From: Prevotella sp. UBA2742
Lineage (GTDB): Bacteria; Bacteroidota; Bacteroidia; Bacteroidales; Bacteroidaceae
NCBI GenBank assembly: GCA_002353485.1
Contig: DEJS01000011.1
Span: 62,001-126,000, forward strand
Direction of reading: 5' to 3'
DNA: 64,000 bases
A program made the translations under genes and the position numbers. The notes under the pieces were generated by a model. It ran no database searches, was not told the origin of the DNA, and worked only from the letters and a program-made list of their open reading frames with translations. Shown one piece after another: positions 24,238 through 32,729 of this stretch. Numbering within the stretch: the first letter of the stretch is position 1; the number at the start of each line of letters is the position of its first letter.

Positions 24238-26699
24238 ATAAGTACGTCAAAAAGATTGTTCAGGCCCCACGCCGCTTCTGGCAGTGGTACAAGTCGCTAT
24301 ACCAAGGCCGTCCATGGTACGTCAAGGCTGTCAGTGGCTTCGTCACATTCATCGTTGCCTTCCTGCTCTACCTCGTCATGGTAGATATCAACTTCCTATG
24401 GCTCTTCGGCAAGTCGCCGTCCATGAGTGCCATCATGCACCCAAAGACCATTCAGGCCTCCGAGCTGTACAGTGCCGACGGACAGATTATAGGAAAATAC
24501 TTCAGCGAGAACCGCACACCCGTTGACTATGAAGAAGTTAACCCCGTCTTTTGGCGCGCACTCATCGATACCGAGGACGAACGCTTCTACCATCACTTCG
24601 GCATCGACTTCCATGGTGTTTTCGCTGCCCTGAAGGACTACGTCGTACACCACGACGCCCGTGGTGCATCCACCATCACCCAGCAGCTAGTGAAGAACAT
24701 GTTCCGCGTACGAACCGAATACTCTACAGGTCTGCTTGGCAACATTCCCGGCCTGAAGTTGCTCATTATGAAGAGCAAGGAGTGGATTACCGCCGTCAAG
24801 ATTGAGATGTTCTTCGACAAGAAGTCCATCCTCACCATGTATGCCAATACCGTCGACTTTGGCTCCAACGCCTTCGGTATCAAGACGGCAGCCAAGACCT
24901 ACTTCGGCACCACGCCCCAGCAGCTTACCGCCGACCAGGCCGCCATACTTGTCGGACTGCTGAAGGCCACCACCTACTACAACCCACGCATCAACCCCAA
25001 GAACTCGCTGGCCCGGCGCAACGTGGTACTGGGCACCATGCTGAAGCATAAGGACCTGACACAGTCGCAGTACGACTCGCTGACAGCCAAGCCCATCCAG
25101 CTGGACTATAACGTCGAGAACAACTACGACGGCCAGGCCCAGTACTTCCGCGAGGCCGTGAAGAACTATTTGCGCGAATGGTGCGACGAAAACGGCATCG
25201 ACCTCTACAAGGACGGCCTGAAGATATATACCACCATCGACACCCGCATGCAACGCTATGCCGAACAAGCCGCCAAAAAGCAGATGCGTCAGGTACAGCG
25301 CAACTTCAACTCCCACTGGGGCAACACCAACCCCTGGCAGGACGAGCACCATCAGGAGATACCCCACTTCATCGAGGACCTGGCCAAGAAGACCCCCGGC
25401 TACAAGTACCTGTCACAGAAATACAATGGCAACCAGGACTCCATAGACTACTATCTGAACCTTCCGCACAAGGTAAAGCTCTTTGACTACGAGCAAGGCA
25501 TCATCGAGAAAGAGATATCCACCCTTGACAGCATCCGCTACATGGAGCACTTCATGCACTGCGGCTTCGTGTCCATCGAGCCTCAGACCGGCCATGTGAA
25601 GGCCTGGGTGGGCGACATCGACTTCCGCACATGGAAGTACGACAAGGTGACGGCCATGCGCCAGCCCGGCTCCACCTTCAAGCTCTTTGTCTACACCGAG
25701 GCCATGAACCAGGGACTTACCCCCTGCGACCGCCGCGTCGACTCCTATTTCTCAATGAAAGTCTATGACAAGGGGAAAGAGGTGACATGGGCTCCTACCA
25801 ACGCCAACGGCTACTTCACTGGCGACTCCATGCCCCTGAAGGCCGCCTTCGCACAAAGCATCAACAGCGTCGCCGTGAAGCTGGGTCAGGAAGTAGGCAT
25901 AGACCGTATCGTAAGCACCGCCCACGCCATGGGCATCCGCTCACACCTTGATGCCACGCCGTCGCTCACGCTGGGTTCCAGCGACGTCAACCTGCTTGAA
26001 CTGGTCAACGGCTACGCCACGGTGGCCAACAACGGAAAGATGCACGACCCCGTGCTCGTCACCCGCATCCTGGACCGCGACGGCAACGAGATATATGTGG
26101 CCCCGACAGAAGAGCGCCAGGTCATTCCCTACCGTTCGGCCTTCCTGGCACAGCAGCTCCTCATGGGTGGTCTGCGCGAGCCAGGAGGTACCAGCATGAG
26201 CCTTTGGGGCTACGTAGGCAAGTATCCCGACACTGAGTTCGGCGGCAAGACAGGCACGTCGAACAACCATTCCGACGCCTGGTTCGTTGGCGTCAGCCCA
26301 CGACTGGTGGCCGGTGCATGGGTCGGCGGCGAATACCGCAGCATACACTTCCGCACAGGAGCCCTCGGCCAGGGCTCGCGCACGGCACTGCCCATCTGCG
26401 GCTACTTCTTCGAGTCTGTGCTGGGCGACCCTGCCTTCAAGCAGTATCACGCCAAGTTCGACAAGCCCAAGAGCGATGTGGTGCGCCCCGAGGAGTACAC
26501 CTGCGCCAGCTATTATGAACGCCGCGACACCGACTCGGTGGCCGTCGACAGCCTGGCTGTCGAGCCAGAGCTCGAAATGGTGCTCGACGAGTACGGCAAC
26601 GCCGTGGCGAAGCCTAAGGAGCACAAGGACGAGGCCGACAAGCATCCGCAGCCTGCCGACCCACAGGCAGCCACCGAGCCTAAGGACCCTCTTGACTGA
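24234..26699 (+). CDS. mrcA: Class A penicillin-binding protein (PBP1A type)
   Basis: 821 aa. A cytoplasmic N-terminus, one membrane helix (about 35-57), a GT51 glycosyltransferase domain (DTEDERFYHHFGID with catalytic Glu; ASTITQQLVKN), then a transpeptidase domain with SxxK in QPGSTFKLF, SxN in SINSVA and KTGTS in GGKTGTSNNHSDAWF. It polymerises and cross-links peptidoglycan. The last about 60 residues are acidic, Pro-rich and probably disordered. Translationally coupled to miaA. Confidence 0.93.
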   Translation: MNKYVKKIVQAPRRFWQWYKSLYQGRPWYVKAVSGFVTFIVAFLLYLVMVDINFLWLFGKSPSMSAIMHPKTIQASELYSADGQIIGKYFSENRTPVDYEEVNPVFWRALIDTEDERFYHHFGIDFHGVFAALKDYVVHHDARGASTITQQLVKNMFRVRTEYSTGLLGNIPGLKLLIMKSKEWITAVKIEMFFDKKSILTMYANTVDFGSNAFGIKTAAKTYFGTTPQQLTADQAAILVGLLKATTYYNPRINPKNSLARRNVVLGTMLKHKDLTQSQYDSLTAKPIQLDYNVENNYDGQAQYFREAVKNYLREWCDENGIDLYKDGLKIYTTIDTRMQRYAEQAAKKQMRQVQRNFNSHWGNTNPWQDEHHQEIPHFIEDLAKKTPGYKYLSQKYNGNQDSIDYYLNLPHKVKLFDYEQGIIEKEISTLDSIRYMEHFMHCGFVSIEPQTGHVKAWVGDIDFRTWKYDKVTAMRQPGSTFKLFVYTEAMNQGLTPCDRRVDSYFSMKVYDKGKEVTWAPTNANGYFTGDSMPLKAAFAQSINSVAVKLGQEVGIDRIVSTAHAMGIRSHLDATPSLTLGSSDVNLLELVNGYATVANNGKMHDPVLVTRILDRDGNEIYVAPTEERQVIPYRSAFLAQQLLMGGLREPGGTSMSLWGYVGKYPDTEFGGKTGTSNNHSDAWFVGVSPRLVAGAWVGGEYRSIHFRTGALGQGSRTALPICGYFFESVLGDPAFKQYHAKFDKPKSDVVRPEEYTCASYYERRDTDSVAVDSLAVEPELEMVLDEYGNAVAKPKEHKDEADKHPQPADPQAATEPKDPLD

Positions 26700-26749
26700 C
26701 GCTGACGCTCACGCCGGCAGCCCCAACAGACTCACCCTAAAGAAGCTAC

Positions 26750-28501
26750 GTGAACATCCAGGCCGAACAGTTAGACCTTGACAATCGGGAGTGGCAACAG
26801 GCACTCCAGATTATACAGTACACCCGCCGCTCGCTTTTCCTCACCGGAAAGGCGGGCACGGGAAAGTCTACTTTCCTGAGATACGTAGCCCAGCACACGA
26901 AGAAGAAGTATGTCATCCTGGCCCCGACCGGCATTGCCGCCATCAACGCCGGTGGCCAGACCCTGCACTCCTTCTTTAAGCTGCCCTTCCACCCCCTGCT
27001 GCCCAACGACTCGCGCTACAATGCCCGCAACATACGCAAGACGCTGAAGTACAGCGGAGCCACCCTGAAGCTGCTGCGCGAGCTGGAGCTTATCATCATC
27101 GACGAGATTTCCATGGTACGCTCCGACATCATAGACTTCATTGACAAGGTGCTCCGCATCTACTGCCGAAACATGCGCGAGCCCTTCGGGGGCAAGCAGC
27201 TGCTGCTCGTGGGCGACATCTTCCAGCTCGAACCCGTCATCAAGGAAGACGAATGGCGACTGATGCAGCCCTTCTACCCCTCGGCCTATTTCTTCGATGC
27301 TAAGGTGTGGCAGCAGATGCAGCTGGTCAGCATCGAGCTGCGTAAGGTGTACCGGCAGAACGATGCCCAGTTCATCGCCCTGCTCGACCGCATCCGCCAG
27401 AACCAGGCCACCGACCAGGACCTAGCGGCCATCAACAGCCGCGTAGCCTCCAGCCAGACAACGCCACGCCCCCATACCGACAACGCCCTGCAGATTACCC
27501 TTGCCACACGCCGCGACACGGTAGACTGGATTAACGAGCAACAGCTGTCAGCCCTTGACGGCACAGCCACCACCTTCCGCGGCACCATCCGCGGCGAGTT
27601 TCCGCTGACGTCGCTTCCCGCACCCATGGAGCTGGAGGTAAAGCCCGGCGCACAGGTCATCTTTACGCGCAACGACAAGGAGAAGCGGTGGGTCAACGGC
27701 ACCATAGGCGTGGTCACCGCCATCGATGTCGAGGAGGGGCTCATCACCGTCTGCGACGAAGACGGCGAGGAATACGACGTCGGCGAAGAGGTATGGGAGA
27801 ACATGCGCTACACCTTCGACGAACAAGAACAGAAAATCGTCGAGCAGCAGCTCGGCACCTTCATCCAGTTTCCCCTGCGTCTGGCATGGGCCATCACAGT
27901 ACACAAAAGCCAGGGACTGACCTTCCGCCAGGTCAAGATCGACTTCTCGGGCGGAGGGGCCTTTGCCGGAGGCCAGACCTACGTCGCACTCTCGCGCTGC
28001 ACCTCGCTGCAGGGCATGACGCTCGAGGAGCCTATACGCCGCAGCGACATCTTCGTACGACCAGAGGTAACCGCCTTCGCCCGCCGCTACAACGACGGTC
28101 AGCTGATGCACCAGGCCCTCAGCGAGAGCAAGGCCGACCGTGAATACCACGATGCCGTGGCAGCCTTCGACCGTCGCGACTTCGACGCCTTCCTGAAGAA
28201 CTTCTTCCTGGCCATCCATTCACGCTACGACATCGAGAAACCTCACGTACAGCGTTACATCCGTCGTAAGCTGGCAGTCATCAGCAGCCAGCAGCAACAT
28301 ATCGACACGCTGGAACAAGAGCTGCGGCGCCGCGACGACCTGCTGAAACGCCTGGCCGCCGAATACGTCCTCTTAGGTAAGGAGTGCGAACAAGAGCAGA
28401 TGACGGAAGCAGCCATCCGCAACTACCAGAAGGCCCTGCAACTATACCCCGACGCCTACGAAGCCCGCCGCCGCATGGAGAAACTACAGACCAAATCATA
28501 G
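26750..28501 (+). CDS. PIF1-like DNA helicase with C-terminal TPR tail
   Basis: 583 aa with a GTG start. Walker A GKAGTGKS at 33-40, Walker B IIIDEIS (about 115-121), and the C-terminal motif ITVHKSQGLTF followed by YVALSRC, all typical of superfamily 1B PIF1/RecD-like helicases. The last about 130 residues carry a coiled coil (QQQHIDTLEQELRRRDDLLK) and a TPR-like pair of helices (AIRNYQKALQLYPDAYEARRRM). A 5'-3' helicase role in replication or recombination is expected. Its 3' end overlaps the convergent regulator gene by 6 bp. Confidence 0.88.
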   Translation: MNIQAEQLDLDNREWQQALQIIQYTRRSLFLTGKAGTGKSTFLRYVAQHTKKKYVILAPTGIAAINAGGQTLHSFFKLPFHPLLPNDSRYNARNIRKTLKYSGATLKLLRELELIIIDEISMVRSDIIDFIDKVLRIYCRNMREPFGGKQLLLVGDIFQLEPVIKEDEWRLMQPFYPSAYFFDAKVWQQMQLVSIELRKVYRQNDAQFIALLDRIRQNQATDQDLAAINSRVASSQTTPRPHTDNALQITLATRRDTVDWINEQQLSALDGTATTFRGTIRGEFPLTSLPAPMELEVKPGAQVIFTRNDKEKRWVNGTIGVVTAIDVEEGLITVCDEDGEEYDVGEEVWENMRYTFDEQEQKIVEQQLGTFIQFPLRLAWAITVHKSQGLTFRQVKIDFSGGGAFAGGQTYVALSRCTSLQGMTLEEPIRRSDIFVRPEVTAFARRYNDGQLMHQALSESKADREYHDAVAAFDRRDFDAFLKNFFLAIHSRYDIEKPHVQRYIRRKLAVISSQQQHIDTLEQELRRRDDLLKRLAAEYVLLGKECEQEQMTEAAIRNYQKALQLYPDAYEARRRMEKLQTKS

Positions 28502-30196
28502 ATGCAAGGTACGGTAAGCGGCAGGAGTGACACCGTAGTATTTCTTGAAGTTACGGCGGAACGTGCTATCCTCATAGAAACCGGAAGACTCCCTTATCTC
28601 TTTCGTAGACATCAACGGCGCTGACACGAGCAGATGAGCAGCATACTCTACTCGTTTCTGGTTCATATAATCCACACGCGTATTGGTGCTGGCGAATTGC
28701 TGAATCAGTTGCGTTGACCTACGCCTACCGAATCCTGCCTGTTCCATCACCATATCGATACTTGCCTTCGGATTCAGGAACATCTTCTGTTCGTCGATGA
28801 TGCGTTCCATCTCCAGGAATTCCTGAAGATCGTCAGTCTCAGCATTTTGAGACTGCATGGCGGCAGACGGTTTGATACGCTCTAACAGCTTCTGTTTCTG
28901 CTCCAATGAGCTGATGACGTTCTGCAGGTCACGGTTCTTCCCATAAATGCGGCGCATGAAGAATACGAGGATAGCCAGCACGACAAGTGCAAATGCCACC
29001 ACCACCCAAAGCATGATGATACGGCGTTGCTGCAGGGCTATCTCGTGGTCCTTCTCCTGCGACTCAAACTGCTCGGCATATTCCATCGCTTTCTGATGCA
29101 TATCACGGGCATGCAGCGAGTCGGTCACTATTGCTGCACGTCTGCTGAGATTGTAAGCCTGTTGATGACGGCCCATAGCCACATTGTAGTCCTCTGCCTC
29201 GTGCAACAGACTCACATATTGACGGTTGATGGTATCAGCCTGTTGACGGCAACGCAACAAGTAGTCTTCTGTCACCCGTAGTCCCTCGGCATACCTGCCG
29301 CTGAACTTGAAGTAAGTCTTCAGACGTTGTCCTTTGTTTTGCTGTCCGTAGGGCGTCTGCCAATAGATGTGAGCGTATCGGTCGGCACTGTCTCTTAGAG
29401 ACAATTTTGCAAAAGCCCCTGCCATCATCGCGTAAGCCTGGCCGCGCAACATGTCGGCATTGCCAGTATGGAGAGTATCTAAAACACCAAGCGTAGTACG
29501 GCACGACGCAATACCTTCCTCCATCTGTTGGTCGTTGACGTGGGCTGTCGCTACCGTCAGTGCCATCATGGCCAGTTTTGTGCGCTCGGCACTTTTCAGC
29601 TCTTTGCCCCCTAACGTCTTGACCTGCTCCATAGCCTCGTTCATCTTCGCCCAGGCTTGCGGCTTGTCGCCCATGTCATAGTAGCTCATGCCGATGAGCA
29701 TCATGAAGTCGGCCTCCATAATGGGATTGTCCAGCTTCCGTACCAGTTGGATGCCTTCGATGGCCTGCTTGATACACTCCTCATGGTTGCCGAGGGGCAG
29801 CATCAGGCGCGTCATCCATTGCAGCACATGTGCACGGATGGTGTCATGCTGTTGTACATAGGGTGTCTCGTAGGCGCGGCGCACCTCGCCGACAGCCAGC
29901 AGACGGTCGACGGTTCCTTGATAGATGCGTGCACGGGTATAATAATAGGTGTGCTCTGCCAGTTCACCCCTCTCGTAGAGCGAGTCCAGCATGTGGAAGG
30001 CCCGAGTGGTGTCCGTCTCTGCTATCTTCTCAATCTCTTGTGTCGTGCTGTCGCTCAGTGCTCCGTCTGTCTTGACCTGTCTTTTCGCCGGGTCCCCACA
30101 GGCGGCAGCCAACAGCACAATGGCCCAAAAGAACAAAGGTACTTTTTTTATTGATACTTCCAACTTTTTTTCTTTCTTTTTTCGATTACTATACAA
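28496..30196 (-). CDS. TPR / transmembrane / AraC-type transcriptional regulator
   Basis: 566 aa. An N-terminal lipoprotein-like signal (ending LLAAACGD), a long TPR-like helical region (about 50-380, including EQVKTLGGKELKSAERTK), one membrane helix (MLWVVVAFALVVLAILVFF), a coiled coil, and a C-terminal AraC-type DNA-binding domain (STKEIRESSGFYEDSTFRRNFKKYYGVTPAAYR). This layout, common in Bacteroidota, puts the sensor outside the membrane and the DNA-binding domain inside. The signal and target genes are unknown. It begins 7 bp after the Fic gene, so the two are co-transcribed. Confidence 0.82.
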   Translation of the reverse strand: MYSNRKKKEKKLEVSIKKVPLFFWAIVLLAAACGDPAKRQVKTDGALSDSTTQEIEKIAETDTTRAFHMLDSLYERGELAEHTYYYTRARIYQGTVDRLLAVGEVRRAYETPYVQQHDTIRAHVLQWMTRLMLPLGNHEECIKQAIEGIQLVRKLDNPIMEADFMMLIGMSYYDMGDKPQAWAKMNEAMEQVKTLGGKELKSAERTKLAMMALTVATAHVNDQQMEEGIASCRTTLGVLDTLHTGNADMLRGQAYAMMAGAFAKLSLRDSADRYAHIYWQTPYGQQNKGQRLKTYFKFSGRYAEGLRVTEDYLLRCRQQADTINRQYVSLLHEAEDYNVAMGRHQQAYNLSRRAAIVTDSLHARDMHQKAMEYAEQFESQEKDHEIALQQRRIIMLWVVVAFALVVLAILVFFMRRIYGKNRDLQNVISSLEQKQKLLERIKPSAAMQSQNAETDDLQEFLEMERIIDEQKMFLNPKASIDMVMEQAGFGRRRSTQLIQQFASTNTRVDYMNQKRVEYAAHLLVSAPLMSTKEIRESSGFYEDSTFRRNFKKYYGVTPAAYRTLHL

Positions 30197-30203
30197 ATTA
30201 TAG

Positions 30204-30959
30204 CTATACTTCGAACTTGGCCAACACCTCTTTATACATATCTTGTGCCGTGAGGCAGGTGTCCGTCAGATACCCGTTGACGTGGCCCCATTCGTGCAAG
30301 CCTCTGTAGTAAAACATCTTCAGCTCGTCGGTGATGATGAACGGTACGATATCGTTGACCAGACACTCCTTGAACATAACCAGGCGGCCCACACGTCCGT
30401 TGCCATCCTGAAACGGGTGAATCCGCTCCAGCTGCACATGAAAGTCCAAGATGTCATCCAGCGTCTTACGCCCCGAGGCATTGTAGTCTGACAGCAACGT
30501 CTTCATCTGCTGGTGCACTTCCTTGGGCGGACAAGTGTCCATACCACCCACCTCGTTAGGCAGCCGTTTGTAGTCGCCGACGGCAAACCAGTCTCTCCTG
30601 CTGTCCGAGGTTCCCGTTTTCAGCAACAGGTGCAGTTGCTTGATGAAGCTTTCTGAGAGTCTGTCCTCCGCATGGTCGATGATGTAGTCGATGCAGCGGA
30701 AATGGTTGACCGTCTCCACGATGTCATCCACGTTGATAGCCTCGTCTGCCACTCCGATGGTGTTCGTCTCAAAGATGTAGCGCGTCTGGTCGTGTGTCAG
30801 CCTGCTGCCCTCTATATGGTTGGAGTTGTAGGTCAGGTCTATCTGGGTCCTGTGGTAGATGCTGCCCTTTAGCCCCATCTCTTTCTGTTCCTTGAGTGTG
30901 GCCAGCAGCGGGTTGCTGGAGCCACTTGCTTTCTTACGCTTTTCGCTTGATATTTCCAT
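30204..30959 (-). CDS. Fic-domain protein (probable AMP transferase) with internal inhibitory motif
   Basis: 251 aa. The complete active-site motif HPFQDGNGRVGR lies at 181-192, with catalytic His181. An N-terminal SNHIEG (46-51) fits the [S/T]xxxE[G/N] inhibitory motif, whose Glu blocks ATP binding in class II Fic proteins. The expected reaction is transfer of AMP from ATP to a hydroxyl of a target protein, self-restrained until activated. No antitoxin gene is adjacent, so a regulatory housekeeping Fic is more likely than a toxin. First gene of a two-gene operon with the AraC-type regulator. Confidence 0.88.
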   Translation of the reverse strand: MEISSEKRKKASGSSNPLLATLKEQKEMGLKGSIYHRTQIDLTYNSNHIEGSRLTHDQTRYIFETNTIGVADEAINVDDIVETVNHFRCIDYIIDHAEDRLSESFIKQLHLLLKTGTSDSRRDWFAVGDYKRLPNEVGGMDTCPPKEVHQQMKTLLSDYNASGRKTLDDILDFHVQLERIHPFQDGNGRVGRLVMFKECLVNDIVPFIITDELKMFYYRGLHEWGHVNGYLTDTCLTAQDMYKEVLAKFEV

Positions 30960-30981
30960 CGTTCAAAATGCTAAACCGGTG

Positions 30982-30989
30982 CAAATATA
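30982..30989 (-). promoter_or_regulatory. Promoter -7 box for the Fic/regulator operon
   Basis: On the minus strand TATATTTG (30989-30982), about 23 bp before the Fic ATG. No convincing -33 box. Confidence 0.45.
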
Positions 30990-31170
30990 AGGAAAACATT
31001 CCAATTATAGGCCAGGCAAGCACTTAAAATTGCATAAATAACATTATTTTTCTCAACTGGCTGATTACTTTTCCCCCAAAGTTGCTGAGGAAACGCCCCT
31101 GAGGCAGCAAGGTGTAGACATATTTTTCAGGTTGGGTACATCACCAAAAAGTGCCATTCCATCGGCATCG

Positions 31171-31229
31171 GTGCAAAAATGCCTGCTCCGTGCGCAAAAA
31201 TGCCTGCTCCGTGTGCAAAAATGCCTGTA
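31171..31229. repeat. 21-bp tandem repeat, 2.8 units
   Basis: Units start at 31171, 31192 and 31213. The core GCAAAAATGCCTGCTCCGT is nearly identical in the first two, and the third is cut short. The reverse strand reads it as repeated RHFC(T/A)RS, an artefact open frame. It lies upstream of aspA; together with the Fic and aspA promoters it fills the gene-free stretch 30960-31306. No spacers, so not CRISPR. Confidence 0.7.
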
Positions 31230-31260
31230 GAATAATAAGGGACTATTGCGCTTAATTTCG

Positions 31261-31268
31261 TAACTTTG
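31261..31268 (+). promoter_or_regulatory. aspA promoter -7 box
   Basis: TAACTTTG, a perfect match, 38 bp before the aspA ATG. The -33 region is not clear and lies immediately after the 21-bp repeats. Confidence 0.5.
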
Positions 31269-31306
31269 CACATAGAATCTAAATTTGTAACTAAAAACAT
31301 ACAACT

Positions 31307-32722
31307 ATGACAGAACAGAAATTCCGAATAGAATCCGACCTCTTAGGAGAACTCAAAGTCCCTGCCGATGCCCTTTATGGTGTACAGACCCAGCGTGGCA
31401 TCAACAACTATCACATCTCGCGCAAGACGATGTCGATGTACCACGACTTCATTATTGCCATTGCCTACGTGAAGCTGGCAGCAGTACAAACCAATCACAC
31501 CCTGGGTGTTATCAACAACGAGATAGCAGAAGCTATCAGTCAGGCCTGCCGAGAAATCATTGACGGCAAGTGGCACGAGCATTTCCCCATTGACATGGTG
31601 CAAGGCGGTGCAGGTACCTCGGTCAATATGAATGCCAACGAGGTGATTGCCAACCGCGCCCTTGAGATTATGGGGCACGAGAAAGGTGACTACCAGTACT
31701 GTCTGCCCAACGATCACTGCAACTGCGGGCAATCGACCAACGATGTCTATCCTACTACTATCCGCCTGGCACTCATCCGCATGAACAAGAAACTGGTGGC
31801 TGCCCTGACCGGACTCATCAGTGCCTTCCGCTATAAGGGTGACGAGTTTAAGGACTGCATCAAGATGGGACGCACACAGTTACAAGATGCCGTGCCCATG
31901 ACCAGCGGACAGGAGTTCAACGCCTATGCCAACAATCTGGAGGAAGAAATCCTGAATCTGGAGCGCAACGTGAAACTGCTGCTCGAAATCAATATGGGCG
32001 GAACAGCCATCGGTACGGGCTTGAATGCCGTGCCGGGCTTCGCCAAGCTGTGTGCTGCCAACCTCTCGAAACTCACAGGCGAAGCCTTTGTCTCTGCCGC
32101 CGACTTGGTAGAGGCTACGCCCGACACGGGGGCTTACGTCAGTTATTCGTCAGCCTTGAAGCGTCTGGCTGTCAAACTCTCAAAGATTTGTAACGACCTG
32201 CGCCTGATGGCTTCCGGACCACGCTGTGGACTGAACGAAATCAACCTGCCACCGAAGGCTCCTGGCTCCAGCATCATGCCAGGCAAGGTGAACCCGGTCA
32301 TCCCCGAGGTGGTCAATCAGGTTTGCTTCAAGGTCATCGGCAACGATACCACTGTCAGCTTTGCCGCCGAGGCGGGCCAGTTGCAGCTCAATGTCATGGA
32401 GCCTATCATCACAGTGTCGTTGTTCGAGAGTCTGATATGGCTGAAGTGCGCTATACAAACTCTTACCGAGGAGTGCATACTGGGCATCACCGTGAATAAG
32501 GAGCGTTGCATGGAGATGGTGAAGAACTCTATCGGCATCGTCACCGCCCTCAATCCCTACATCGGCTACAAGACTTCTACAAAGGTGGCCAAAGAAGCCC
32601 TTGAGACCAACCGTTCTGTTTACGACATCGTACTTGAGAAAGGACTCATGACTCAGGAGAAACTTGACGAGGCGCTTGACCCCAAAAACATGTTAATATC
32701 GCACAACTATACTGCAAAATAA
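31307..32722 (+). CDS. aspA: Aspartate ammonia-lyase
   Basis: 471 aa. Fumarase/aspartase superfamily: the signature loop GSSIMPGKVNP (catalytic Ser region), GQSTNDVYPT and GRTQLQDAVPMT. It starts MTEQKFRIESDLLGE as typical AspA. It converts L-aspartate to fumarate and ammonia, feeding anaerobic fumarate respiration and succinate formation. The matching C4-dicarboxylate exchanger (Dcu) sits about 8.6 kb downstream on the same strand rather than adjacent. The next gene starts 7 bp after its stop. Confidence 0.95.
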   Translation: MTEQKFRIESDLLGELKVPADALYGVQTQRGINNYHISRKTMSMYHDFIIAIAYVKLAAVQTNHTLGVINNEIAEAISQACREIIDGKWHEHFPIDMVQGGAGTSVNMNANEVIANRALEIMGHEKGDYQYCLPNDHCNCGQSTNDVYPTTIRLALIRMNKKLVAALTGLISAFRYKGDEFKDCIKMGRTQLQDAVPMTSGQEFNAYANNLEEEILNLERNVKLLLEINMGGTAIGTGLNAVPGFAKLCAANLSKLTGEAFVSAADLVEATPDTGAYVSYSSALKRLAVKLSKICNDLRLMASGPRCGLNEINLPPKAPGSSIMPGKVNPVIPEVVNQVCFKVIGNDTTVSFAAEAGQLQLNVMEPIITVSLFESLIWLKCAIQTLTEECILGITVNKERCMEMVKNSIGIVTALNPYIGYKTSTKVAKEALETNRSVYDIVLEKGLMTQEKLDEALDPKNMLISHNYTAK

Positions 32723-32729
32723 AAGACCT

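Noticed and set aside
30204..30959. Fic toxin of a toxin-antitoxin pair
   Set aside because: No small antitoxin ORF is adjacent, and the inhibitory SNHIEG motif is within the same protein.
31171..31229. CRISPR array candidate
   Set aside because: Repeats are directly adjacent with no spacers and no cas genes nearby; the same applies to 44605-44698.
31065..31304. Minus-strand 79-codon ORF with repeated RHFC units
   Set aside because: Created by the 21-bp tandem DNA repeat; it also covers the aspA promoter.
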